From: Nymphaea colorata
Lineage: Eukaryota; Streptophyta; Magnoliopsida; Nymphaeales; Nymphaeaceae
Length of the DNA stretch: 64,000 nt
Assembly (NCBI RefSeq): GCF_008831285.2
Contig: NC_045138.2
Coordinates: forward strand, 36,819,115 to 36,883,114
Direction: 5' to 3'
Part shown: one piece after another, positions 50,118-63,015 of the stretch
How positions within the stretch are numbered: the first letter of the stretch is position 1
Layout: every line of letters starts with the position of its first letter
Program-made: the position numbers and the translations under genes
Notes under the pieces: generated by a model
Databases searched by the model: none
Told to the model about the DNA's origin: nothing
What the model saw: the letters and a program-made list of their open reading frames with translations, nothing else

Positions 50118-51670
50118 TAGCAGTCGCACTGATGAAGAGATACGCTCCAACTGACTGGCTTCCACTTCCAAACAAAAAGTGAGAGTGAAAGTTTAGACCT
50201 CTGCTTGTCTGCAACTATGATTTAGTACAGACATGACATTCACGACAGTCAACCTCTCTCCCATTGGAATTGCAGCTCATCTCCACCTCAAGCGATGGAT
50301 GTCTATCCAGCACATGAATGAGCCGAGGCCTTTCTTTTTCAGTTCAAGGTCGCGGGAGGTAAAAAGTGAAACATACTATAGAATTATGTATATGGAGAAC
50401 TAAAATTTTTGACATTTTGACTCACCGTAACTCTGGTACCGTGTCTCGAACTCTCCGTGAGCCAGGACTCCAATTTGTCAGCTCATTTCTGAGATAAATC
50501 TATGAAAAACATTATTTCTGCGGCAGTTTTCTCCATGATGTACAAAAACGCCTGGCAATCTGCTATTTTTGCTCTGCACTTTTCTGGTGGCGACTTTAAT
50601 TTACTGGAAATTAACACGGTGCGGTAAAACTGTAACAGAATCGGTCTTCCTATTTACTTCGTGATCGGTGCTAGAACTTGGACTGAGGGCGAAAAAGGAT
50701 TCTCATCTTCATAAGCCAGCAGAGCTTAGGAATGCAAAGAGTGGCCAGCGTCGTCTGCCACATTGCTGACAAGAAATGCCTGTTTCAAGTGTTCTGCGTT
50801 GTAGCCTTGAGTCAAGATCTATCGGTTCAAGTACCTGGTGAGGAAAGATAAAAGAATTGCAGAGCAACTCAAAAGAGGAAACCTGTTAAACCAACATTCT
50901 AGAAATGTCTACAAGGTTAACGTACACAGAGAGAGAGAGAGAGAGTTGAGTTAAAGAGATTTTACAGTAACTTCATCTCACTGGTATGCGTTTCAGTAGT
51001 CAGTTGGTGGAAACCTCTGGTGTGTTGAATACACTCTGGTCAAAATGGGTTGATGGGTGTCGCCTAAAAAGTCCCCATCTCTATAAAATGTTCTCACAAT
51101 ATGCTGTCACTGTTCAAAACTCTTTTAGTCATGGAGGCCTCCTAATTTTAGCAAAAGAAATTTCCTCCCTCCTTGTCAAAGAAGAAAGTGATTCTCCGTT
51201 CAACTGCTCCTGTCTATTGCATAAGACTTGAATTGTTTTCAGTGCCTGGCGTCCTGAAACTTTTACTGCGAAGTGATAAAAAAACCCAGCTGTATTATTG
51301 GCCGACGCCTTTGTGAGGCAACATGGTTGTCATTTTCAGCTAGAGGATGTAAAGGCCCCAAAAGTTCGTCATTCTCAATATCGAAAGTCTATCTACCGTC
51401 CACAGCCACAACCAACAAGGCTGGTGGTGGCACCCATTTAGAGAAGGTGGGCCACTCTAGTTATCATAAATGCTGGGCTGGGGATTGTGGTAGGAGATAT
51501 TGCGTCCAACTTTTTTCAATAAAAACAGTTATTATCATTTGCATATTTTATGTTTTTGGTGGTTTCCCGGTCGAGGGCCTTCTTGGTTTAGGTCCCTGGA
51601 ATGTGCGATTTTAGGCCAGACCACATCCAGCAGACCTGCATCGCTGTTTGACAGCAGTAACAACTTAACT

Positions 51671-51845
51671 GTTTTATGAATCTACTTCAGGTAAATTGAC
51701 AGACTACTGCAACATAATGTTTAATCTTTAAAGTATATTATAATTTAATTTTTATTATTGTTTTATGAATCTACTCCAAAAATTTAGGTAGATTTACAGA
51801 CTACTCTAACATAATTTTTCTGTTTAATCTTTACAGTAAATTCAC
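51671..51845. repeat. Degenerate tandem duplication, about 89-bp period
   Basis: GTTTTATGAATCTACT occurs at 51671 and 51760, each followed by GACAGACTACT- or TACAGACTACT-like sequence and TTTAATCTTTA. The inverse phrase GGTAGATTCATAAAAACTGTAG near 41650 suggests a dispersed family. Confidence 0.6.
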
Positions 51846-54800
51846 GAAATAGTAAATAACTGTTCTCCTTATCAAACGACTGACGGTTCAGAACCAAAAT
51901 CCTTTTAGCCTGATTGGGAAAGAAAACCACCATGGCGACCCTTCAAGAAAATAAGTTGAAGCTTTTACTTGATTTTGGATTATATGCGGGTTTAGCCTCG
52001 TACCATATTGATATTGGCCACAATAACGCACAGCAGTCAACCTGCCCCTTAAATGATTATTTCTTCGTTTTTTTATATGCCGTCTTTCTTGTCATATGTT
52101 CTTGTGTTCAAAAAGCAGTCTTTCCAATAATCGAATTTGCAAGTTGGTGTCTATTAAATCAAGAGCAAATAACAGGCTTTTGTTTTGTCCTCACACTTCT
52201 ACTTTCTTCTTTAAGTAGAAAACTTAAATTAAAATGATTGATTAATTAACTGAAAATACTCAAAAAAATAGTTATTAATTAAGAAATCAACCATGTAGAG
52301 TAACTGACGAAACCGGAACTAGATTACACATGCAAGCTGACCATATAATTCCCTAATTAGAACCCAAATTGGAGTTTATAACTGGAAAGATGGTAATATT
52401 CCTTCTCATTCGAAGTATATCCGCGATGGCTTCTCTCAGTCTGCCCCATGTGGAAGATCCCCTCATCAGGTCAGGGACCAAACAAAATTGCATTCCACAT
52501 GCTAACATCCTTTTCACTTTCTAAATCCCCACTTTCTTCTACGTTCGGAAGAAGGAAAAAAGAAAAAAAAATGCCTGCAAATCCGTTCCACCTCCTTCAC
52601 ACAAATGCGAACAAGATTCTACCACCAACGAAAATTTTGGTAGCTGTGATGCAACTTTGCTAGAGAGAGAGTGTGTGTGTGTGTTACAAAAGTCCACTGA
52701 GACCAAGACCAAGGGCTTTACTCCTGGGTCACCTTGTTCAAGACCGCATGGGTAGGGCTGGACATCCTGTCCGGTGGGCTTCACGACGCGACGCGTAGCT
52801 GCACCCAGTCTAATCGTGCTGGGCCTGTTTGGCTCGAGCCCACTGAAAAGGGATCATGCCTGATTGAGCCAGTGGGGAGGGCTTGATTGGGTTCCTTTGA
52901 ACAAACCTGGTCGCGGACTGGACCGACCCGGCTCGGCTCGGCTCGGTCTGCTTTGCAGCAGCTGACCTGACCATAAGATGAGTTGCGTGGGGGGTTTGGT
53001 GGTTGACTGACGCTCAACCTCCAACGGCAGCGTTGAGCTCACGCGGCTTTGACCGAATTCATTCTCAGTTCTCAACCCCCACTCCCTCTCATCTTGTTGT
53101 TGCTGTGATTATTATTGCTACGTGGGACCTTGGTCTTATTTATTTTTCTATTTTTTTTAGTCTCTTGCCCCTTTTATGGCTCACCCTTTTTGACCGGTGA
53201 AAAGGAGATGAAAATGCGACGCATCTTCTTCAATGAAATTCCGTGCCCTTGCGGAAAAAAATTTTATTAAGTTGAAGGTTTCCACGGAATAAATAAGTTC
53301 CTTTGGCAAAAGCAAAATTAAATTAATGCAGGTGTTATTATTGCGCAGATCGGCGTCGGCTTAGCACCCGTGTCCTCCGGGTATGGATCTTGATTCTGGA
53401 CACGAGTCGTGCTGTCCCGGAACCATATCCGTGGTAGAGAGAGAGAGAAAAAAAAAAAAAACTACAGTTAAATACATTTTTAAAGATATAATGATATTAT
53501 TCGGTTAGAATTCAAAGCTCTTGGCGTTGGAAGGCCTTTGTAACAGAACATTTATAGGGACTGAATTAAACGGTCAAGGCCCTTATTTCTAATTGATTTA
53601 TTTATTGGTCTTTATCATGGAAGCGGTTAAATGCTTTGACATTGGGCGATGTCAAACGTCCGATACCATTTAATAAAATACTCTTTTACGTGCCATCGTC
53701 TCTGCTTGGAAATCATAAAAAACAAAAGATGAGCTTCACAAATCAAAGCGTACAAGGCAAAGAGCTGCCGAAACAAGATATGTTCACTGAATATGAGGTT
53801 TTCCTTACACCAGACGAAACCGGATCAAACCAGTATTGAATCCAAAAATATTTGTATTCAACTTCAGCCTTAAATAGGTAAACATGATGTGGGTATGGAT
53901 GAGACCCAAGTCTATGCTGTGTCTGTAAGGTCGGGATCGTCCAGCCGGCCGGCCGGTGGCCTGGGCTTCATGTGAAGAAGAGAGATCAGCAGGAGCTCCA
54001 TCCACGTAGCTAGTGATGCCGACAAGAGTTGAGTCCACCAACCCTAGAGTAGAGGGGCCGGCTAATTTAATTGGAAGAGGTTGCGGTTCTGCGACCAATA
54101 TTTTTCTCCTGGTAGGGTCTGACTCGCCGAAATAGAAAGAGAAGAAAAGTAATTAGGAAGGTTTTAACAAAAAAATATAGGTGTCAAATCACCGCTTTAG
54201 TAGTTTATAATTATCCTTAAGAATTGGTAATTAACAAATCTAGATGTATGCTTCATGTTAATCTGGCTCGGCCCGGCCCGGCCTGTTTCAAGTTATAGGT
54301 CCGAAGCTAACTTGACTCGAGCTCAATGCCGGAAAACTCTCCTAAATTGTGTTCCTTGAACATGCAGAAAACTTATTGTCTCGAGGACATAATCACAAAC
54401 TAACTAGGCCACCTGAGATGCAAATGGGTCAGATCTGGTATAGAAGTTTTGGGTTGTGACCCGAAACTCAATATGTTTAGCTGTCTCCCATCCTAACCGA
54501 ACCGTTTTGGGTCTCAAAATATCAATCCACTTGACCTTATTGATATGCGCACCTAATCCATCAGCCGGCAACCAACAATAATGAAGTAGGCCCATTGACC
54601 TATGTCATGCTGGCCTCTAGCTGATTTTTTGTTTGTTTGTTTCTAATCTAATTAATTATAAAGAGAAACCAGAAGCCGCACCCAGTATTAGAAAAATAAT
54701 AAACCTTATACATTTTAAAGTTATTCGAGGATAATCACAAGATTTTCATTTTCAATCAACAGCTGTATCAATGACTATGACATTCAAGATTGAAAACAGC

Positions 54801-55180
54801 AATTCCATTTCTTTTTAGATTAGCTTTAGCTGTGTGTGGTAGGTGCAAATACTTACATATATATATATATATATATCAATGTGTTGCACTTTTTATAAAA
54901 AATCATGGCCTGGGGATAAGATTGTTAAGACATCACAGACTCTCTTGTCAGTTTGTTGATTTACACAAAAAAAAAAAAAAAACTCATCCATAGTTTAAGG
55001 AGGTTTTCATTTGGGTCCCCAAATTCTGGACAACAAGCAGAAAGATGGTTTGTATTTTTTTTCATATTTTTCGCGCACAAGCTCATCTTCATCTGTAATT
55101 GATCCTTTTGGCTTGGAGCTTGGACGACTTAACAAAATCAAATTAAAAAAAAAAAAAACTACCGTTGATATAGTCTTGGC

Positions 55181-55349
55181 TAGGGGCAGAGGCTCACATT
55201 CTGAAAAATTAAAATTTACCCATTAATTTTTTTTTTTAAATATTAGTTTGGCCTCAGTAGAACTTTTGAAAAATGAGCATTGACCCCTATAAAGAAAAAA
55301 TTAAAAGATCATATTGACAGTTCAGCCCCAAAAGATGACTCCGCCCCTG
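55181..55349. mobile_element. Short hAT-like MITE candidate (CAGGGGCGGAG-type ends)
   Basis: The left end TAGGGGCAGAGGCTCA and the inverted right end GCAGGGGCGGAGTCA are alike and match a terminus common in plant hAT-type MITEs. Length is about 170 bp and non-coding. Flanks share only about five of eight bases, so borders are uncertain. Confidence 0.45.
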
Positions 55350-57245
55350 CTCTTGTTTAATATCCTCGATCCATAGACTTGAAAAACAACAGCCTTTCAA
55401 ACTATAACAGAAAATTTCCCTCAAGCATTTCGATGCTGCTTCATTTATTGGACTGCTCAACAAGGCCAGTGGCTCTTCTTTTTTTCGTTTTCCAATGGTC
55501 AATTTCACGGTCGCACAATCACGTGCAACATGGTGCTCTTATGCGATGTGAAGTTGCGTTGGAATGAGAGCCATACGCGACGAACAGTGACCCCGCGGTA
55601 GCCACAAGCACTGCACCAATTAAATCATCCGCAAAACAATGCCTTGAACGATTATGATTAGTACCTAAAATGCAAGGGGGGGGGCATGTGCACCCTAAGT
55701 TGTGAAATTAATTAAGTTTATTAATGATGATCGCGTAAACTAAGTACTAGGCTAAGCAGGTTGACTTAATAAGCCACGCTTAGAGTTCCATATCCGAGGT
55801 ACATATTTCTTATTATATAGGGTCAAGTGGATAGAGGTGGTGGCGCGAGTCCACCTCCATTTTCTCTCATTTAAGGGGCAGAGCTAAGTTTGCGACACAT
55901 TTTTTAACTCGAGTGTCGTGCAGCCATCATTTACAAGTAGCGTTCATAAGCATGAAACTAAGGCGACCAGCTATGCTACACTTCTAAAAACACTTAATTG
56001 GTGGATAGAGATGTCGTTCACTTATTATACATGACCAGATTATAGGATGCAGAGGTGGAGCTAACCATGGTTAATGATAGGTCTCAAGCCTGGCTCGAAA
56101 AACTCAAACACATGCATGATCCATGGTCTCCACTCAAACATGGTGGGGGAGTCTCATGACACTGATAAAAGTACTCTTTGTCCCAAAACGTTTTCTTTTC
56201 TGTCCCGCCACTCGGGGCGAGACAGAAAGTGCACCAGAGGAATGTCTCAGGTGTTCTGTCCATGACATTCTCCTCCATGCTCTTATATACAAGAACAATA
56301 GAGGGCAGGATTCAGGCTCCATCAAGAATCTTCACACTTCTTTATGGTGGTGCTATTTTTTATGGGAATAAATTAATAAAAATGGTTTTAACTTAAAATA
56401 ACTAATACAACACTAACAAATCGTGTCCTTTTTTTTTATTTGCATGCCGAATAAATGAAATTCTCTAAAAAATTGGAAAAAAAATACAAAATCCCGCTCA
56501 ACTTTTAATCTTATTGCTAAAACAGGATCATTCGTATTTTTCTTTTCAAGCCACAGCTACTCTCTCCTAAGATTTAAGATTGTGTTGGGGTGTATAAATT
56601 CCGATGACATTCTTCTCACTGAAGGTGTGCAAATGGTAGGTTCGCTTCCTCTATGTCTGATCTCATGAGTTGGTTTATTTTTTATCTATAATTTTATGAG
56701 CAGTACAATTTTTTGTTTCATTGGTCTACATCTTTTTCCTTTCCCTAAGTTTGATTGTCATTTATACCTTAGTTTTAATTTTCTGTTGTTGCAGGCAGGT
56801 GGTTCCAAGTTGATTTCATTTCCTTATTCTCGACAATACCAATGCAACTAGGCACATAAATTAGTCTATTCTAGGTGATGGTAAAATTGAATATCTTGCA
56901 TAAAAATCTACATAATGTTGCAAATTAGTTAGAAGTCATGATAAAATGCGACTATGGATATTAAAGGTATATTTGATAGCTTCTGTTCTCAAATCCGAGA
57001 CTGATTTCTAATCAATTTTATGTAAGGCTGCATAGCAATCAAACATGGAAGTATGAAAAAGAGAATTTGAGATCCCCAATATATCGCCAAATTCTCACAT
57101 TTGATGTTAGATGTAAAGGAAGCTGACCCCAAATTCTTGTAATGTAAAATCCCTAGTGATTTCATATCACACGAGATGCTTGCCCCTGCCTCTTGTAAAA
57201 ACGGTGAAACCCTTTTGTTAACCCCCGAAATTTCGAAACCCTCCT

Positions 57246-57673
57246 GTGCGGCTGCGCCCTTTTTCTTTTCCTCAGTCCTCACTTCTCACCCGACTCTGCA
57301 TATCGCCCGCCGCTCGTTCCCCAAGGGCTTCTCGTTCTTCTTACCGCTCAGGTAGCTCTCTCTTTCTCTCTCGATTGAGGGAAGCCTGCCGGCAGCCCTC
57401 GCCTCTCTCTCCCATCCTCTCGCTCTGGAGTGAGGGCCGACGGCAGCCTTCTCCTCTCTCTCTCTCTCTCGATTGAGAGTCTGTGTGTGCTTCGAGGCTT
57501 ATGCGTTGCCTCATGATAGGCGCAACCCCTTGCTTTGCCTCATTGTATTGAATAACATTGCTTCTTGTTTCTGCTCCCCCTTTTTTTTTATTTATTTACA
57601 GTGGCTTCTTGGAGCACTCCGACTGCTAGGACTTGTAGGATTTTACTGCTTGGGAATCGAACCGGCGAAGAAG
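57246..57673 (+). promoter_or_regulatory. IMP4 5' leader with a leader intron
   Basis: CT-rich leader sequence is interrupted by a probable intron: donor CTCAG|GTAGCT at 57351/57352 and acceptor TTTATTTACAG at 57600-57601. Just upstream, AAACCCTT (about 57208) and AAACCCTC (about 57236) resemble the telo-box AAACCCTA common in plant ribosome-biogenesis promoters. Confidence 0.55.
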
Positions 57674-60600
57674 ATGCTGAGGCGAAACATCCGTCTAAGG
57701 AGAGAGTACCTCTATAGGAAGAGCTTGGAAGGAAAAGAGAGGCTGCTCTACGAGAAGAAGCGGAAGATCAGAGAAGCCCTTGAAGGTTTATCTTGTACCC
57801 CTCAGCACCCGTCTTTTTTTTTTTTCTTTTTTGCTTAGTCTATTTTTGCATTCATGTTTGCTATGGGATGTCAAATTCTCTCACGTCTGCGGGTTTGTGA
57901 GTCTTCTGTTTGCTTCATTCTTATTCTCCTGATGTCATTGATGCCTAATTCTCCTTCTCACCTGCCTCCTCATTTTTCTTATTGATATGGGAATGCACTT
58001 CAATGTGTGCTTGAAGGAACCAATGGTAATGCTCCTCCTGTGTAGGAACTTTCTGCACCAAATTTAAGAAGGCGATGAAAGTATATCATCTGTCGGGGCC
58101 TTGAGGGAATTTATATCGTTATGTTTGTTTGCATGCCTCTTCGCAATAATAATGGATTTGTGTCATTTTTTAACTGACAAAAAATTGGTTGAATAATGTA
58201 TTGTGTTTGCTGCTGATGTCCATACTCTTGTACTGCCAAATTTCATGTGTCGATGGAGCACTATCAAATATAGCATGCACCGTGGAGGAAGAGATGAGGA
58301 GTAGGATTGAAAACATAAAGACCAACTTGAGCTTGCATGACTAGGTGCCTAGTATCTGTATCGTTACCAGAACTTCATTTGTGCTGATTCTCCAATGAAT
58401 GATTGTCATATGAGATTGTTCTTCTTGGTTATTGTTGTCACTATTCTTAGGATACTACGGGCTAAGAGGATTTAACTTAGGGTCATAGGATGTGTCTTAC
58501 ATTCAGACAGCTGCAATTTTTTGGTGCGCTAAGGAAGATTGACTGACTGATAATTGACTTTATTTGTTATTGAAGTTTTTGTTCTTGATTGTTTCCCACC
58601 TGATTGGAAAGCATGTCAATTGTCAAGGAATTGAAGGCTGCTTGACCTAAAAAATAACATTTCGTATTCTCGCTAATCTCTGAAAGAATACTGGTGCGCA
58701 GAGAATTGGAAGGCTAGAAGCAGGTGGAATATAGTACTTTGTGTTTAGAATTTAGATATAATGATACAGGTCACACATGTCGTCAAATAGAAGGTAGTTT
58801 TGGTAAATAATTTTCCTTGAGTGTGTCATCATTTTTCTTTTCTTTTATTCTGGTTTAGCAGTTAAATGTGATAGGTAACAGTGATACTGTACATATTGAA
58901 TTTTTAGTTTATAACGCCTTAGAACATTTCTTGCTTTAGTTTTTTTCAAATTTCTTCTTGGAGCCACACTTTAGTTATGATGGCTGTTGTATCTATTTAT
59001 CCTCATTGCAGAAGGAAAGCCAATTCCAACAGAGCTTCGAAATGAAGAAGCAGCATTACGTCAGGAAATTGATCTTGAGGATGAACAGACGGCAGGTTGT
59101 ATTCCCACCTCTCTGCATTATTCATGTAAAAGTTGACATGAAGAAAAAGGAAAGAACAATAAGAAAAAATGTTTTTTTTGGGGGTGGGGATGGAAAAAAT
59201 AGGGCAAAAGAAGTAGAAGAAAATGGAGGGGTAAAAAAAATTTCACATCATGTTTTTTTACTTGAGTCTTTGGGTGGCCCAGTAGTTCAAGAGGTGGCTG
59301 CATATGGCCTGGGTGTGCTTAGCTACTAAAACTGCCTGATTCAGTGCTGACCACCACCTTACTAGTTAGTACGTTAATTACCTTAACCTGCATCATAAAA
59401 TTCATATTTTGAGACAGGATAAGATGAACAACTCATAAGCATTTGGCAGGATAATGCTTACTAAATTATGAAAAACGGAAAAACTTGTGTTGAACTCAAT
59501 TTGTATAGCATCACACTTAAATCTGATTAAACAATGTTGAAGTCACCTTAATTAAGGGCATACTACCATAAGCTTTGTATTCCTAGGCTTATCTGAATCT
59601 GAACTATTTAGTTTCATTATTGGGATCAGTGCCAAGAAGTCACATTGATGATGAATATGCTAATGCCGCTGAAAGGGATCCAAAGATTTTACTGACAACA
59701 TCTCGTGATCCTAGTAGCCGTCTTGTACAGTTTGTGAAGGTTAGATTGCGACTAGTTTGTTTGAAATTTAAATGGGCCAGTTCATGCTAATACTGATTGT
59801 TGTACATAATAATATTAACTTTGTCGTGCCTGTGCAACAGGAACTTAAATTCATTTTTCCTAATGCACAGAGAATAAATCGTGGCAATCAGGTTAGTTTT
59901 TGAGATTTGGCGAGTAGGGTTTATACTCTGATTACCATTTCAATTGACTATACCAATCAAGAAACCTAGACCTGTGGATATATGATATTTCAAGTGAAAT
60001 ATGCTCCACAACTCATTTTTCTGCAGGTTATATCAGAAATTGTTGAGACTTGTCGCACATATGATTTTACAGATATCATCATGGTGCATGAACATCGTGG
60101 TGAACCTGATGGCTTGGTTGTATGTCATCTGCCTTTTGGTCCTACTGCATATTTTGGATTGCTCAACGTGGTATTGTAAGCTGCATCCTATTTTATTTAT
60201 TTTTGCATCAGTATGTTAGTATTATTGGCAATTTTTATATCTAGAAGTGCATCTGATGTGTTCAACTTGACCGGTACACTGTCATCAGGTAACGAGACAT
60301 GACATTAAAGACAAGAAATCTGTCGGAACAATGTCTGAGGCCTTTCCCCATCTGATTCTTCATAATTTTTCAACTAAGGTACAGTCATAAGATAATCCAT
60401 GTCTTAAAAGCCGTTTAAAATTAGCCTTCTTCTTCAAGGCTCTTGTATGCTTTGTGCTGGTCCGAGCCTTGAAACTGTGGTTTTCTATCTGTTGGAATCA
60501 TGCAGCTTGGTCAGAGAACTGCGAACATTTTGAAGCACTTGTTTCCCGTTCCTAAACCAGATGCCAAGCGCATTATTACGTTTGCCAACCAATCTGATTA

Positions 60601-61489
60601 TATTTCCTTCAGGTGTGGTATCTTTTATTGTTCCTTTGTCTATATTCTTGTTTCTTTCTAAAGTTTTATCATAGAATTTCCCCTTAGACACTAATAGTTA
60701 GTAACTTAGTAAAGTTACTGATTCTAGTGTATCTCAGTAAAAAAAATACAAATAGTGAGCTTGTGTATAAACTTGTTTGAACATCCTTGATTATTTGACC
60801 CATCTCCTTTTCAATTTGATTGGTGTTGGTTTGGCTTTCTCTGTTTCTCATCAGTGGAATGACGAGCTTAGTTATGAAAACGGGCACATTACTTTGTCTG
60901 TTGAGACCACCACTCAAATTATTCAGCGTGTTGTCAGTCTTGCTGAAGCACTTTCTGACAAGTAATATGCATAGGGATCTTAGACTGTATGAACCAAGGG
61001 TGGGCATCGGGCCAGCTCGGCCCGGTTCTTACAAATCGGGCCCGGGCCCGATACCCGAAACCCAGCCCAATACCCGAAACCTGGCCCCGGCCCGGCCTGA
61101 TTTTAAGAAAAAACTATTTTTAAAATATAAAATATGTTTTTGTAATGTAAAGTATATTTTTAATAATAAATTATATAATAATAATAATAATAAAATAATA
61201 TTTTAAAATTAATCGGGCCGGCCCATACCGGGCCCTCGCCGGCGGCCGGGCCCGGTGCCCACCCCTACTATGAACTATGGGATGTTGTCAACTCTGTCAC
61301 CCGGCTTAAGCTATTGCATAGGAAGAGTTGTCTAGTTAAAATGGCCTTAGCAGAAAACTCTTCTGAAAGGACACGATACATGAAAGAGAAGGATTTGTTT
61401 TGCTTGAGTGTGCACCTCTCTCTCATTGAATGGTTGTTGACACAATTGTCACCATTAGATAGTTAACACATGGTAGTCTAGGTGTGTCT

Positions 61490-61535
<46 letters not shown>

Positions 61536-63015
61536 GCATATGGAGTGGAATATATATAGCATATGGAGTGGAAATACATCTTAAAGTTTTTCATAAGCAC
61601 TTAGAGCTGGATTCTAGGATTGCTTAAGCTTGTTCTGTTAGGCTTCTGGAAGGATATATATTTCTCGTGCTGATTCTAACTGTTTTTGTTGCCATCCGAT
61701 GTCCAGGCATCACACCTATGAAAAAACTGGTGGTCCAAAGTCGATTGACCTGAAGGAAGTTGGACCTCGTTTTGAGCTACGTCTTTATCAGGTGAACTTC
61801 TGTTGTATATGCATACAGGTTGCAGTCTGATATATCTTGCTGTCAGATTATTGCAGTTTTGCTTTATATCTATTGGGAACATTCTATGTTTGAGTTTGTC
61901 TTTGCTCAAGTGGTTGTTCATTTGGATATTTTAATATTTTAAATTTAGAATCAATGGTTGATAAAGATTGTTGCACCATCTTAAGGCACTGGTTGAGATG
62001 GCAATTTGGGGCTCGAAGATGGGAGTGGATTGTCCAATGTGCCATCCCATTCTCTCTAGGATACATGGAATAGTTATAGGATAAATTGACACTTTACACA
62101 CTTGAAACTAATTTCAGGTTTGGACCAGTCCCTTACCCTCTATAGTCTATATCTTATCTATTATGACCATATGAAATCTGTTCATTTACTTCCTTAAATT
62201 CTTAAGGGTATAAAAGACTTGTGCTGATAGATGTATAAAAGGAGTTTTCATGATTTTCTTTATCAAGAGCCTAGTTTCTGATTCCAAAGTGAATTTTTTT
62301 TGAAGTTTTTCCTAACTGTTTGCAGAGTAAAGCATAAGGAGCAGTACTCGGGTTGTATTATACTGTTATGTAGTTTAAATTTTATGGACTAGTTTACTAT
62401 AGTTGTTTAACATTATGGACTAGTAGCCATTCACTGGATATAAGTTCTATTTTTGTGCTCAATGTTGTTTAGTTTGTAAGGACTGTGAACTGCCATTCTT
62501 GCTTACTCCAAATAGCTTGAGAAATCGATGTGGTGAATGGATTACTTATTGAAAAGCTCCTTAATTTTAAGGTATCATATATTTTGAGAAAAAGTTTGCT
62601 GATGCTGTGGATTTATAGTATATGAATCCCAAAGTTATTTTCCCTTGAACCAGGCAAACTCTAAATGCTACATATGAACCCCAAGAAGCCAATGATTTAT
62701 ACTGAAAAGGGCAGTTTGCTGGGCACATTTCCAAAAAAAAAAAAAAAAAGGATTGCTGAAGGTGGTATATGCTACTAATTTAATCCTGTTATTGATGCAT
62801 TCATCATTACAAATCCAATGCCTAGGCAGGAAGATTGGAATCAGCATAATGAAGGAATCTCCATATGTAGAATTGACTACCTTTGTATACTAATATTTAT
62901 TTTCCCCTTTCATTTGCAGGTCAAGTTGGGAACCGTTGATCAAAGTGAAGCCCAAAATGAGTGGGTTATCAGGCCCTATATGAATACTGCTAAGAAGCAG
63001 AAAATTCTTGGATAG
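57674..63015 (+). CDS. IMP4: IMP4, U3 snoRNP Brix-domain protein
   Basis: Nine coding exons: 57674-57785, 59012-59095, 59630-59739, 59841-59891, 60027-60170, 60289-60378, 60506-60612, 61707-61791 and 62920-63015. They give 292 aa in one frame, close to the usual plant length. The protein starts MLRRNIRLRREYLYRKSLEG; the Brix domain covers about 85-265 (ILLTTSRDPSSRLVQFVKEL, FPNAQRINRGNQVISEIVET, VHEHRGEPDGLVVCHLPFGP, TAYFGLLNVVTRHDIKDKKS, ANQSDYISFRHHTYEK, GPRFELRLYQVKLGTV) and it ends WVIRPYMNTAKKQKILG. IMP4 works with IMP3 and MPP10 in the small-subunit processome, pairing U3 snoRNA with pre-rRNA for 18S cleavage in the nucleolus. The ATG is the first in the exon after the leader intron. 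Intron 7 (60613-61706) carries a transposon and an orphan exon-like frame. Confidence 0.95.
60855..60965 (+). pseudogene. Orphan terminal-exon-like frame inside IMP4 intron 7
   Basis: A strong acceptor (TTTCTCTGTTTCTCATCAG) precedes 36 codons and a TAA. The translation (WNDELSYENGHITLSVETTT, then QIIQRVVSLAEALSDK) is well mixed and protein-like. The frame is phase 0, whereas IMP4 exon 7 ends in phase 2, so splicing to it would read a different frame. I do not recognise the protein. It may be a captured last exon of another gene. Confidence 0.35.
60995..61267. mobile_element. hAT-like non-autonomous element in IMP4 intron 7
   Basis: A 273-bp block whose left end is CAAGGGTGGGCATCGGGCC and inverted right end is TAGGGGTGGGCACCGGGCC. 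GC-rich arms (CGGGCCCGGGCCCG) surround an A/T core. Flanks GTATGAAC (60987-60994) and CTATGAAC (61268-61275) form an 8-bp target duplication with one mismatch. It is non-coding and related in layout to the element at 38351. Confidence 0.85.
61490..61573. repeat. (AC)n(AT)n microsatellite followed by a 24-bp duplication
   Basis: An AC tract runs into an AT tract ending near 61534. Then AGCATATGGAGTGGAA occurs twice with a 24-bp period. All of it lies in IMP4 intron 7. Confidence 0.9.

Larger units (their letters stand above)
50118..57245. other. Spacer between MED26 and IMP4
   Basis: No gene is supported. The first few hundred bases are the MED26 3' region. Short GC-rich relics with CGGCTCGG/CGGCCCGG motifs occur near 52910-52950 and 54265-54285. 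A frame of 107 codons at 51914-52237 is hydrophobic and AT-driven, with no recognised domain. Microsatellites lie near 50928-50944 (GA) and 54857-54877 (AT). Confidence 0.45.

Noticed and set aside
51914-52237. 107-codon plus-strand frame as a membrane protein gene
   Set aside because: Hydrophobic content follows from T-rich sequence; no family match, splice context or promoter evidence.
60820-61206. 128-codon frame crossing from IMP4 intron 7 into the hAT-like element
   Set aside because: Half of it is transposon arm (Gly/Pro/Arg-rich) and A/T core; the neighbouring frame ending at 60965 is more protein-like.
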